Shown: one piece after another, positions 38,163 to 46,247 of the stretch
How positions within the stretch are numbered: position 1 is the stretch's first letter
How the letters are laid out: every line of letters starts with the position of its first letter
Made by a program: the position numbers and the translations under genes
Source: G965207045 sp965207045
GTDB lineage: Bacteria > Pseudomonadota > Alphaproteobacteria > Rickettsiales > Anaplasmataceae
Direction: 5' to 3'
Length of the DNA stretch: 64,000 nt
Assembly (NCBI GenBank): GCA_965207045.1
Contig: OZ242261.1
Coordinates: 992,001-1,056,000, forward strand
Notes under the pieces: model-generated
The model's database searches: none
Seen by the model: the letters and a program-made list of their open reading frames with translations, nothing else
Told to the model about the DNA's origin: nothing

Positions 38163-38462
38163 TTATTTCATATAATAAGAGTTTGCACCATGATAGAACT
38201 TATTCCTACATTTCATACATTTTTGTGTTTTTATCATAAAAAGTTCCACAAATAATGGTTCCTGAAAACATATTATATATCCCAAACAATGCATAACTGG
38301 CATCAGAACAAACAAAACAATAAGTTCCTTACTTAGGATATACGTAACTAAAGAAGTCATTAAATTTAACATAACAAAAGTGAAGCTCACACCCAATAAC
38401 ATACTCGGTCTAGTCAAACCTTTAAATAATTGATCTGATTTTAGGTGTCCTGTATCTGCCAT
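38163..38462 (-). CDS. virB3: VirB3 inner membrane protein of the type IV system
   Basis: A 99-residue protein with two membrane segments near residues 22-60, matching the short VirB3 family (SDQLFKGLTRPSMLLGVSF at the start, CFQEPLFVELFMIK after the helices). It works with VirB4 and VirB6 in the inner membrane complex. It is the first gene of the virB3-virB4-virB6 run. In relatives sodB is described upstream, but here a 159 bp gap leads to purM. Confidence 0.9.
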   Translation of the reverse strand: MADTGHLKSDQLFKGLTRPSMLLGVSFTFVMLNLMTSLVTYILSKELIVLFVLMPVMHCLGYIICFQEPLFVELFMIKTQKCMKCRNKFYHGANSYYMK

Positions 38463-38546
38463 ATAAATAATCCTAAATATTCTATATTGCTAACATAAAT
38501 GTATTAAATCTTGGTTTAACAAACATTGTATTATTTATCATTAATA

Positions 38547-38574
38547 TAAATAGCATTGCTATCGACTTTTACAA
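38547..38574 (-). promoter_or_regulatory. Possible promoter of the virB3 operon
   Basis: On the minus strand TTGTAA (38574-38569) and TATTTA (38552-38547) are 16 bp apart, about 85 bases before the virB3 start. The -10 box is weak. It is the most plausible pair in the 159 bp gap, and would be needed if sodB no longer leads the operon. Confidence 0.3.
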
Positions 38575-38621
38575 CTTCTTTCATTTATAGAATAAAAATA
38601 TAAGATTTGATAATGGAGAGT

Positions 38622-39623
38622 TTATTTTTTTATAATATATCCTAAATATTTTGCATGACAATCATAACATTGATTAAGCTTTTTCATAACCTTATCAGCT
38701 TTATTTTCTTTAGTAATAATAACTGCTCCTATGCCACAATTAAAAACCCTCAACATTTCTTTTTTTGTCAGATTACCTCCATCTTGTAACCATAGAAATA
38801 TTTCTGGCCAATTTTTATATTCCAAACAAAAGTCCAAATCATCAGGTAATATTCTCAATATATTTTCAGAAATACCTCCACCAGTAATATGGGCTACACC
38901 CTTAATTAAATTTGTCACCGAAAGTATTGGTTTAACATAAATTTGAGTTGGCTCTAACAGCACCTCCCCCCAAGATTTATTACCCCAAGGTGACAGTTCT
39001 GTTAGCTTTATATTTGTATCAGACAAAATTTTCCGCACTAAAGAAAAACCATTTGCATGTATTCCATTAGACTCTAATCCTATCAACACATCACCTGCTT
39101 CTATATTTTTTGTGGGTAATATTTTTTCTTTTTCCACCACTCCAACACAAAACCCTGCCAAATCGTATTCATCTTTCTTATACATTGCAGGCATTTCAGC
39201 AGTTTCACCACCAATTAAGGAGACATTAGCCTCATCACATGCTTTAGCTATACTCACAATAACCTCATAAGCAGCTTTAATCTCCAACTTACCAGTAGCA
39301 AAATAGTCAAGAAAAAAAAGTGGCTCTGCACCGTGACACAATATATCATTAACACACATAGCAACAAGATCTTGTCCAATAGTATCGTGCTTATTCATTA
39401 CTTGTGCTATCATCATTTTTGTTCCAACACCATCTGTAGCAGAAACCAAAACTGGATTGTTGTACTTTCTTGTATCAAATGAAAATAAAGCCCCAAAGCC
39501 ACCTATGTCACCAATAACTTCTTTTCGACGATTTTGTTGCTGAACTAGCAATTTGATTTTGCTTACAAAAACATTACCCTTATCTATATCAACTCCAGCT
39601 TTAGAATAAGTGTCATTGTTCAT
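38622..39623 (-). CDS. purM: Phosphoribosylformylglycinamidine cyclo-ligase
   Basis: PurM closes the imidazole ring to form AIR in purine synthesis. It has 333 residues, normal for the family. Visible signatures are GIGGFGALF-like residues near 40, ATDGVGTKMMIA, NDILCHGAEPLFFLDY, LIGGETAEMP and AHITGGGISENI. The gene stands alone. It is on the same strand as virB3 and could in part read through into the secretion operon. Confidence 0.95.
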   Translation of the reverse strand: MNNDTYSKAGVDIDKGNVFVSKIKLLVQQQNRRKEVIGDIGGFGALFSFDTRKYNNPVLVSATDGVGTKMMIAQVMNKHDTIGQDLVAMCVNDILCHGAEPLFFLDYFATGKLEIKAAYEVIVSIAKACDEANVSLIGGETAEMPAMYKKDEYDLAGFCVGVVEKEKILPTKNIEAGDVLIGLESNGIHANGFSLVRKILSDTNIKLTELSPWGNKSWGEVLLEPTQIYVKPILSVTNLIKGVAHITGGGISENILRILPDDLDFCLEYKNWPEIFLWLQDGGNLTKKEMLRVFNCGIGAVIITKENKADKVMKKLNQCYDCHAKYLGYIIKK

Positions 39624-39807
39624 AATCTATTATATAAATAATGTAACAATATTATCATGCTTGTAAAACATATGAAAATTTATGGAAGAGATTCAAGAGC
39701 ATAAATTCGGAAACTTTTCATGTTAAAATTCGTTTATCCTCCTATCTACTTTCTCCCAGCTTGTATAAACAGCGCTAAAATACTATCATACTTGAAGTTA
39801 AACAAAA

Positions 39808-39898
39808 GGAAGGATGGCCGAGTGGTTTAAGGCGCACGTCTGGAAAGCGTGTTCACGTTAAAAACGTGTCAGGGGTTCAAATCCCCTTTCTTCCGCCA
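39808..39898 (+). tRNA. tRNA-Ser (anticodon GGA)
   Basis: A class II tRNA of 91 bases. The acceptor stem GGAAGGA pairs with TTCTTCC, followed by discriminator G and an encoded CCA. The D-arm reads GGCCGAGTGGTTTAAGGC and the anticodon loop CTGGAAA gives GGA. A long variable arm with GTTCACG/CGTGTC and a T-arm with GTTCAAATC complete it. The long variable arm is the serine mark. Confidence 0.96.
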
Positions 39899-40827
39899 AA
39901 CATTAACAATTTTTTATTTGATTTACACAAGTTACATATAATATAGTAGATTGGATTTTACTTAAACATAAAGGGATAAGTATAAGTGATAAAAAATACT
40001 ACCAACATTAGCAAAGAATATATTAGCGAAGATTTTATGAAGGCTAACATTTAAATTGTGTGATTACGCCTCATATATATTCGAATCGTGAAGGTTTTTG
40101 CAGCAGTAAAGGTTATCATAGAAGTGTAAATTTCTTCATACAACTAAAGATTTAGCCTTATCACTCAGCATACAGGAATTGATTGGATAGTCAATAACAT
40201 TTAAGTTTCATCCTTAACATAGCAGGAAGAGATTACATTACCAATCAAAGCTATAGCTCAAATCATAGTGACGTATCACATTCTCGAAACTCCCAATGAA
40301 ATAACTATAGAAGGTAGTTTATGTAATTTTGATGGACGTGAATTATTTGAAAAGACTATATAGGTAAATTTGAACTCGCTTGTGAAGATCATGAATATAT
40401 TATTTACTTTGATTAAAGTGATACTATTACCAATTTAGTAATATAGAACACAATATAAAATTTTTATTATATGAAAACTTTATATGATTAAACGAATGTA
40501 AAAGCCAAAAGTTGTTATAGTTTGATAGAAAGAAAATAAGAATCACATTCGCGTTGTAGTATTTTTCAAGTTAACAAAAGTAAATCCAAAATAACTTCTA
40601 GCTCTAATTCCAGCTCTCTTCTGTTTAGGTTTACTTGAAGTTCTACAATAATGTAATTGGAAAACCTAAGAATGATAAAACTCAAAAAAGCTATCCAATA
40701 TACGAAATCTCAATAAGTTGTGATAGTAAAAACACCCCCAATCAATTTTGCTAATTGTATCACATGTTTTACTAATATTTAATAAAGAGAGTTCATAGTC
40801 TGGAATTATCATTATTATCATAAAATT
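39899..40827. other. Long gene-poor region after tRNA-Ser
   Basis: These 929 bp contain no intact gene. The first half holds the possible remnant described at 39986-40446. From 40447 to 40742 I see only A/T-rich sequence with no open frame. The last 85 bp belong to the duplicated leader of the next gene. Confidence 0.5.
39986..40446 (+). pseudogene. Possible decayed gene of unknown family
   Basis: From a GTG at 39986 one frame can be followed for 125 codons with about six stops. The last 43 codons (40232-40360) are clean and look protein-like, with IVTYHILETPNEITIEGS and NFDGRELFEK. After the stop at 40361 the sense continues in another frame from 40363 as GKFELACEDHEYIIYFD, then a stop and SDTITNLVI. 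Alternating clean pieces with stops and one shift suggest an old pseudogene. I do not recognise the protein. The upstream half could be chance. Confidence 0.35.
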
Positions 40828-40839
40828 ATGAAAAAGGAC
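40743..40839 (+). repeat. Duplicated 97-bp leader, copy 1
   Basis: This block is identical, base for base, to 41472-41568, a shift of 729 bp. It covers 85 bp upstream of the ATG at 40828 and the first four codons (MKKD). It probably carries the promoter and ribosome binding region of both small genes. Confidence 0.9.
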
Positions 40840-41181
40840 CTTCTTTATGCTGGTTCCGGCAGAGAAGATTCAACTGTTAATATTATTAGCGGTGATGACA
40901 CAAATCAAATCTATAACATTCAAATTATCAGAAATTTGACTGTTACGGAAACACCTGAAGACACTTCTTTTATGGAAGAATATGAATCTATAACACAATG
41001 TTACCAATCTGCCTGTTCTTGCGAAGAAAACTTAATAATAGATGTTATTGAAGAAAAAGAAGAATACGAGTGGAAACCATATAAGCTTTATAGCAGTCCA
41101 CAAATAGAAATAGATGGTCATATTACAACAACAGGAGCATATTATACAAGCGGTGGTATCCTCCCAGATGGAACACCATAA
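40828..41181 (+). CDS. Small acidic repeat-module protein, paralog A
   Basis: A 117-residue acidic protein with no signal peptide and no membrane segment. It starts MKKDLLYAGSGREDSTVN, almost the same as its downstream neighbour. It contains one copy of a module NQIYNIQIIRNLTVTETPED followed by an EE-rich stretch with CSCEENLIIDV. The C-terminus differs from paralog B (YTSGGILPDGTP). Ehrlichia tandem repeat proteins are similar in being acidic, Ser/Thr/Glu-rich and secreted without a classical leader, but I cannot match this one to a named TRP. Conservation of the module between paralogs supports that it is translated. Confidence 0.6.
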   Translation: MKKDLLYAGSGREDSTVNIISGDDTNQIYNIQIIRNLTVTETPEDTSFMEEYESITQCYQSACSCEENLIIDVIEEKEEYEWKPYKLYSSPQIEIDGHITTTGAYYTSGGILPDGTP

Positions 41182-41556
41182 CAGCAACAAAATCATTTTT
41201 GTATACGATGATTAACTCTCCCCAGAAGGTGAATTTACTCTTTTAACAAAGTCAATTTTTTGCTAATTGTTAACATTAGCTATATAGGGGCAGTTTTCAC
41301 CTAAAATTATTTACTGCCCCCCTCTCACATTTGTTAAAGAAAGATAAGAATCTTAAAAGCACTATTTGTATTTTCTTGAAAGGTTGCTCTAAACAACGTC
41401 GTAACAATCTTAACAATTTACTACTATACTTGCATGTATAACTATTTCATATAGGATTGATAACATTCAAGCAATTTTGCTAATTGTATCACATGTTTTA
41501 CTAATATTTAATAAAGAGAGTTCATAGTCTGGAATTATCATTATTATCATAAAATT
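41182..41556. other. Spacer between the two small paralogs
   Basis: The 375 bp spacer holds the 3' hairpin of paralog A at 41287-41320 and the leader of paralog B from 41472. The rest has no frame of note. Parts align with the sequence after paralog B, so the duplicated unit includes the 3' flank. Confidence 0.5.
41287..41320 (+). terminator. Conserved 3' hairpin, paralog A
   Basis: GGGGCAGT (41287-41294) pairs with ACTGCCCC (41313-41320). The same hairpin follows paralog B with a matched change from G-C to A-T at its base, which supports a real structure. There is no T-tract after it. Confidence 0.5.
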
Positions 41557-41568
41557 ATGAAAAAGGAC
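41472..41568 (+). repeat. Duplicated 97-bp leader, copy 2
   Basis: Identical to 40743-40839 across all 97 bases, including the ATG at 41557 and the first four codons. Base 41569 is the first difference. Confidence 0.9.
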
Positions 41569-41988
41569 TTTCTTTATGCTGGTTTCGACAGAGAAAACCC
41601 AACCGTTAATACTATTAAATATGATGGTAATCCACAACATCAAGTATACAACACTCAAATCATCGAAAACTTTACTATTGTGATGGAGAATCACGAGGAT
41701 AGTAATACAGAAGAATATGAAGTTATAACGCGAGAATCCTTAGATACCTGTTCTAATGAAGAAAACTTAATCATTAATAACCTTGATGATGATAGTACAC
41801 ACCAAGTATACAACACTCAAATTGTTGACAATTCGATTACTGTGGAAATATCTGAAGATGTTTCTATGGAAGAACAACATGGATGCTCAGGTGAGTTTTT
41901 AGAAAGCTGTTCACAAGAAACATCTTCTTTATCGCAAGACATTCCACAAGAAGCATGTTACTTTATAAATAATTTTCTGCCAGGTTAA
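41557..41988 (+). CDS. Small acidic repeat-module protein, paralog B
   Basis: A 143-residue acidic protein, paralog of the gene 729 bp upstream. It starts MKKDFLYAGFDRENPTVNT. It carries two copies of the module seen once in paralog A: HQVYNTQIIENFTIVMENHED and HQVYNTQIVDNSITVEISED, each followed by an E/S-rich segment, with SNEENLIINN between them. The C-terminus (SCSQETSSLSQDIPQEAC) is rich in Ser, Gln and Cys. There is no signal peptide or helix. The layout resembles Ehrlichia tandem repeat effectors in character, not in recognised sequence. A hairpin follows the gene. Confidence 0.6.
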   Translation: MKKDFLYAGFDRENPTVNTIKYDGNPQHQVYNTQIIENFTIVMENHEDSNTEEYEVITRESLDTCSNEENLIINNLDDDSTHQVYNTQIVDNSITVEISEDVSMEEQHGCSGEFLESCSQETSSLSQDIPQEACYFINNFLPG

Positions 41989-42090
41989 GTTACTCCACTA
42001 GAAATATTTTGATTATCATACGATCACATAATTAATGATTTAATCGTTTAACAAAGCTTATTTTTTGCTAATGGTCAAATTAGTTACATC

Positions 42091-42124
42091 AGGGCAGTTC
42101 TTCTCACTTAAAATTTACTGCCCT
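42091..42124 (+). terminator. Conserved 3' hairpin, paralog B
   Basis: AGGGCAGT (42091-42098) pairs with ACTGCCCT (42117-42124). It is the counterpart of the hairpin at 41287-41320, with a compensatory base pair. Confidence 0.5.
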
Positions 42125-42208
42125 AACACTTGTTAAAGAAGGATAAGAAAGCATAATTTCTCATATAAGATTCATAACATACCAGGTATTCATTTTGTTT
42201 TTCTGATG

Positions 42209-42228
42209 TTGTACAACATTGTACAACA
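42209..42228. repeat. Tandem TTGTACAACA repeat
   Basis: Two exact, adjacent copies of the 10-mer TTGTACAACA, each with the palindrome TTGTACAA. This could be an operator-like site or part of a terminator between the convergent genes. Confidence 0.5.
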
Positions 42229-42300
42229 AAGTATGCAGTGTTAAGTTTTATATGATGGTAGAATCATAGCAAAGAAAAACAACAATCTTTGCTTATTTTT

Positions 42301-43020
42301 TTAGATGTAAGATTTTATACTCTTGTAAAGTAGTGCTAAAGACCTAGTATCATTCATAAAATGTTGACCTTTTTTCGTTAGCTTTACCAATACATCTTCT
42401 GATTGTACTTTTTGCGCTATTTTTAATGATTTCTTATAATCAACTACATCGTCATCCAGACTGTGCAAAAGTGTGATTGGACAAGTTATTGAAATAACTT
42501 CCTTATCTAGAATCAGATTTTTACCTCCATCAACGAGAAGCTTATTTGTAATCAAATAAGGCTGTCCTTCCACTGAAGAGGGAATATGAATATAGCCTTG
42601 TTTTTTAACAAGCTCAATCTGATCTTGTGACATAGTATTATATATATCCTGCGTAAAATCCGGTGCAGCAGCTACACACACTAGAGCCTTAACTCGTTTC
42701 GGATACCTAAGTGCAATCAAAATTGCTATCCAAGCCCCCATACTAGAGCCAACTATAATTTGTTCACCTTGCGTCAAGTCATGCAACACCACCAAACTAT
42801 CTTCAAGCCACTTGCTTATACAACCCTCACTAAGCTCACCTTCTGAAGCACCATGGCCAGAATAGTCAAAGCGAGTCAGAGCAACATCATTGGAACTACA
42901 AAATTCATATAGAGCAGAGCCTTTGCTTCCATTCATATTCGAAGCAAGACCTGTACAAAGCAACACTGAGCCCTTATTACCACTTACCTTATTATAAACT
43001 AGACCTTTATGATATTTCAT
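42301..43020 (-). CDS. Alpha/beta hydrolase
   Basis: A 239-residue soluble hydrolase of the serine esterase or aminopeptidase type. The nucleophile elbow is GSSMGAW with Ser93, the oxyanion region is LCTGLASNMNGSKG near 21-34, and FDYSGHGASEGE follows at 51-62. The acid is probably Asp in HSLDDDVVD and the base His in KKGQHFMND. The fold is clear. The substrate is unknown, and an ester or thioester of small molecules or a peptide is possible. It is last on the minus strand after cytochrome c, with a gap of 59 bp. Confidence 0.85.
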   Translation of the reverse strand: MKYHKGLVYNKVSGNKGSVLLCTGLASNMNGSKGSALYEFCSSNDVALTRFDYSGHGASEGELSEGCISKWLEDSLVVLHDLTQGEQIIVGSSMGAWIAILIALRYPKRVKALVCVAAAPDFTQDIYNTMSQDQIELVKKQGYIHIPSSVEGQPYLITNKLLVDGGKNLILDKEVISITCPITLLHSLDDDVVDYKKSLKIAQKVQSEDVLVKLTKKGQHFMNDTRSLALLYKSIKSYI

Positions 43021-43079
43021 ATCAACTCCATTCTGAATTATTAACTTACTCTTATAGTTTACATTTATTTTTGAATTCT

Positions 43080-43772
43080 TTATTTCTCTCCATTTTTATC
43101 ACTCTTTAAATCACTAATCTCCTCTCCCGTTAGAACACTATTTTTAGTCTCCACTTTTGATTTTTTATCACCTTTTGCTCTTCCATTCTCAGAACTACTC
43201 TTATTATTTTTTATGTTACCTTCTCTTTCTTCCTTTACAACAACAGGAGGTAACGCAAGAGGATTATCACTCATACTATTCATATACAGAACAACATCAG
43301 CTACTTGCTCTGGTTTCGATATGCCGGCAAAAGCCATTATTGTCCCTGCAATATATCCCTGTGGCTTTTTCAAAAAATGAAACAGCTCATCATATCCCCA
43401 AATTCCACTTTGGCTTAACATGGCCTTAGAATATTTAAAAGAACCACCTAAATGAGCTTTTTTACTCCCTACAACTCCCCATAAATTCGGCCCTACTTTA
43501 TTTGGCTCCCCTTTACCAAAATTATGGCATGCAATACATTTTTTAGAGATAATTTTTCCCTTTTCTATATTAGCACTAGCTAATAAAGTTGGTATATCCA
43601 ATTTTACAGCTTCAGCCTTACCACCTAAACTTTCTGTAACTTCGATTTCAAACCCACGCCGTGTAACCTTCATCGGTTGATAAAGAATATCAACGATCAC
43701 TCCTACACCAACAAGGACAAGAGCCCCTACTAGCAATGATGCAAATACCTTATTTAACTCGAGATCCTTCAT
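43080..43772 (-). CDS. Membrane-anchored c-type cytochrome
   Basis: A 230-residue class I cytochrome c with an uncleaved N-terminal helix (residues 9-30), resembling CycM or cytochrome c552, which passes electrons from bc1 to the oxidase. The heme motif is CIACH at 79-83, KVGPNLWGVVG follows, and the axial methionine is probably in GTIMAFAG. The last 60 residues are a Lys/Ser/Glu-rich tail not needed for the fold. The start ATG overlaps the purB stop by 4 bp. Confidence 0.88.
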   Translation of the reverse strand: MKDLELNKVFASLLVGALVLVGVGVIVDILYQPMKVTRRGFEIEVTESLGGKAEAVKLDIPTLLASANIEKGKIISKKCIACHNFGKGEPNKVGPNLWGVVGSKKAHLGGSFKYSKAMLSQSGIWGYDELFHFLKKPQGYIAGTIMAFAGISKPEQVADVVLYMNSMSDNPLALPPVVVKEEREGNIKNNKSSSENGRAKGDKKSKVETKNSVLTGEEISDLKSDKNGEK

Positions 43773-45064
43773 ACATCATCAAAAACACGCCCATAAATCG
43801 TTTCTAAATGTTTATTATAAGCACTTATTTCTAATAAATCACTGATATTACCTTCCATAGACTTACTCATTTCCTCATCTTGTTCCAGAATACTAATAAA
43901 ATCATCACCACTATCCCATGCTTTCATAGCATTTCTCTGAACTATCTTATAAGCGTTTTCACGACTAAGGCCATTTTTTATTAACAATAACATGGCTTTT
44001 TGCGAAAAAAATATATTTTTTGCCTTACTCAAATTATCAGTAATATTTCCAGTATGTACCACTAAATTCTCAATCAGCTTACATAATCTATCCAAAGCAA
44101 AATCTAAAGTAATACAAGCATCAGGTGCAATAAATCTTTCTACCGAGGAATGCGAAATATCTCTTTCATGCCAAAGAGCAACATTTTCAAGTGCAGGAAT
44201 AACATAACTCTTCACAACTCTAGCAAGACCAGTAAGGTTTTCACTGTATATAGGATTTTTTTTATGTGGCATAGCAGAACTACCTTTTTGTCCCTCTGAA
44301 AAGAATTCTTCAACTTCCCTTACCTCAGTTCTTTGCAGATGACGAATTTCAAGGGATATATTTTCTATCGAACTAGCAATCACAGCAAAAACAGCAAAAA
44401 GCATAGCATGCCTATCTCTTGGTATCACTTGAGTAGAAATTGGCTCAACACTAAGCTCCATAGAGTTGGCTACATATTGTTCTACAAAAGGGTCTATATT
44501 AGTAAAATTCCCCATAGCACCTGAAATCGCACATACTCCTATCTCTGATTTTGCAGCTAGTAGCCTATTATAATTACGCTTAAATTCACTGTAAAATCGT
44601 ACAAACTTTAGCCCAAATGACATAGGCTCAGCATGTATTCCATGGCTACGACCTATACATGTTATATGTTTAGTCTCTTTAGCTTTTTGTTTTAAAATAC
44701 TTAATAGATTCTCTATATCTTCTAAGATAACATCAATAGAACGCACAAGCTGAACAGAAAGACAAGTGTCTAAAATATCTGAACTTGTCATACCATAATG
44801 AATCAATCGTGCTTCTGGCCCAACATGCTCCGCTACATTGGTTAAAAAAGCAATAATATCATGTTTCGTAACAGTCTCTATCTCAAAAATACGCTCCAAA
44901 TTAAAATTCGCCTTTTCTTTTACCTCGTTAAGCGATTCTGCAGTCATAAGACCTAACTTAGTTTGAGCTTCACAAGCGAACATTTCTATATCAAGCCAAA
45001 TATTAAACTTATTTCTTTCAGTCCAAATATCAGCAACAGCACTACGGCTATAGCGAGGAATCAT
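43769..45064 (-). CDS. purB: Adenylosuccinate lyase
   Basis: PurB acts twice in purine synthesis, releasing fumarate from SAICAR and from adenylosuccinate. It has 431 residues. The superfamily signature is GSSAMPHKKNP in the middle, with MTSSDILDTCLSVQL and GRSHGIHAEPMSFG earlier. The start at 45064 overlaps the rplI end by 17 bp. Fumarate formed here can enter the TCA cycle through FumC, which is encoded nearby. Confidence 0.95.
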   Translation of the reverse strand: MIPRYSRSAVADIWTERNKFNIWLDIEMFACEAQTKLGLMTAESLNEVKEKANFNLERIFEIETVTKHDIIAFLTNVAEHVGPEARLIHYGMTSSDILDTCLSVQLVRSIDVILEDIENLLSILKQKAKETKHITCIGRSHGIHAEPMSFGLKFVRFYSEFKRNYNRLLAAKSEIGVCAISGAMGNFTNIDPFVEQYVANSMELSVEPISTQVIPRDRHAMLFAVFAVIASSIENISLEIRHLQRTEVREVEEFFSEGQKGSSAMPHKKNPIYSENLTGLARVVKSYVIPALENVALWHERDISHSSVERFIAPDACITLDFALDRLCKLIENLVVHTGNITDNLSKAKNIFFSQKAMLLLIKNGLSRENAYKIVQRNAMKAWDSGDDFISILEQDEEMSKSMEGNISDLLEISAYNKHLETIYGRVFDDV

Positions 45065-45509
45065 CTTTAATTGGCCTCACTAACAGCGGCAATTTCAACG
45101 CAATTTCTGGATGAAGAATAATTTCTACAACATAATCACCAATCTTTTTTATTACAGGTAATATTACATCCTTACTAGAAATAACTACATTATACTTTTC
45201 AAGTTCTCGTACAACATCACGAGCAGTAACTGACCCAAAAAGTTTACCATCAACAGAATTTGCTTTACACATAACAGAAAGAGAAACATTTTTCATAGAT
45301 TCAGCCAATTTCCGTGCTTTATGCAATATCTCAGCATTATTTTTCTCGATTTCCTTCCTATTTTTTTCTAATTTAGCCATATTAGCTTCATTAGCTGGTA
45401 CAGCATATCCAAAAGGAATTAGATAATTACGAGCATAACCAGCCCTAACCTTGTGCACCTTACTCTTAACTCCTAGTTTCTTAATATCTTTTTGTAAAAT
45501 AACCAACAT
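45048..45509 (-). CDS. rplI: 50S ribosomal protein L9
   Basis: A 153-residue L9 with the N-terminal RNA-binding domain (VILQKDIKKLGVKSKVHKVRAGYARNYLIP) and the long connecting helix, then the C-terminal domain. It belongs to the rpsF-rpsR-rplI operon, 2 bp after rpsR, and overlaps purB. The length is typical. Confidence 0.95.
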   Translation of the reverse strand: MLVILQKDIKKLGVKSKVHKVRAGYARNYLIPFGYAVPANEANMAKLEKNRKEIEKNNAEILHKARKLAESMKNVSLSVMCKANSVDGKLFGSVTARDVVRELEKYNVVISSKDVILPVIKKIGDYVVEIILHPEIALKLPLLVRPIKDDSSL

Positions 45510-45511
45510 AA

Positions 45512-45793
45512 TTAATCAATAAAAGGAATTAATGCCATAAATCTTGCCCTCTTGATTGCTTTCACAAGCAGCCTCTGATGTTTAGCGCAAACATAAGTCA
45601 ATCTTCTAGGCAAAACCCTACCACCATCAGAAATAAATCTCTTCAGCAAAGGAACGTTCTTATAATCTATATCGCTTTTTTCACACTGACACAGAGAGCA
45701 TTTTGCTTCTCTTTGAAAAGAATTTTGCATAGAAAATAAGGCAAAATAAGAATTTTTTCTATTATCTTTCTTATTATTACGATTTTTTACCAT
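45512..45793 (-). CDS. rpsR: 30S ribosomal protein S18
   Basis: A 93-residue S18 with IDYKNVPLLKRFISDGGRVLPRR and the end AIKRARFMALIPF. The N-terminal part carries CSLCQC, so this is a cysteine-containing form that may bind zinc, in contrast to the single Cys of E. coli S18. The start overlaps the rpsF end by 17 bp. Confidence 0.95.
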   Translation of the reverse strand: MVKNRNNKKDNRKNSYFALFSMQNSFQREAKCSLCQCEKSDIDYKNVPLLKRFISDGGRVLPRRLTYVCAKHQRLLVKAIKRARFMALIPFID

Positions 45794-46127
45794 CAGCTTC
45801 CTCCGACATTGCAGTTATCATGTGAGAATCATCTTCAGAAATTGACTCCTTTTTTAATTCCATATAACGCATTATCAATTCATTCAACTTCAATTTTTGC
45901 TTAAAATCTGACAAGATACCAATTTCAGCCTCTAAGCATAACATAAAATAATGTCCTTTTTCTTGCTTATTTATTTTATAAGCAAGATCACGGAAACCCC
46001 AATATTCACGCTTCAAAACTGAAGCTCCAGCATTCTTCAGAACCAAACAGAGATTATCTATCAATCTAGTTACTTCATCGTCTGACAACCCTTGATGTGC
46101 TATAAAGCTATATTCATATTTATACAC
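45777..46127 (-). CDS. rpsF: 30S ribosomal protein S6
   Basis: A 116-residue S6 with YEYSFIAHQGLSDDEV at the start and EYWGFRDLAYKINKQEKGHYF in the middle, the region that binds S18. The last 25 residues are acidic. It is the first gene of the ribosomal operon and is divergent from fumC. Confidence 0.95.
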   Translation of the reverse strand: MYKYEYSFIAHQGLSDDEVTRLIDNLCLVLKNAGASVLKREYWGFRDLAYKINKQEKGHYFMLCLEAEIGILSDFKQKLKLNELIMRYMELKKESISEDDSHMITAMSEEADGKKS

Positions 46128-46202
46128 AAAACCTTCAAAATTCTATTCTCATCTAATTTCAAATCAATTGTAAAAAATTTCGAAGAAATCGCAAGACTTA
46201 TA

Positions 46203-46229
46203 TTGCAATTTTCTTCATTAAATTATAAT
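46203..46229 (+). promoter_or_regulatory. Possible promoter of fumC
   Basis: A perfect TATAAT at 46224-46229 follows TTGCAA at 46203-46208 with a 15 bp spacer, 18 bases before the fumC ATG. The short spacer lowers confidence. Confidence 0.4.
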
Positions 46230-46247
46230 CTATAAGATAATATACAT

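Larger units (their letters stand above)
41989..42300. other. Region between paralog B and the hydrolase
   Basis: These 312 bp separate two convergent genes. They contain the second conserved hairpin (42091-42124) and a tandem palindromic repeat at 42209-42228. No gene is visible. Confidence 0.5.

Noticed and set aside
41467..41694. Minus-strand frame over the start of paralog B
   Set aside because: It crosses the duplicated leader, and the equivalent frame is not kept in paralog A.
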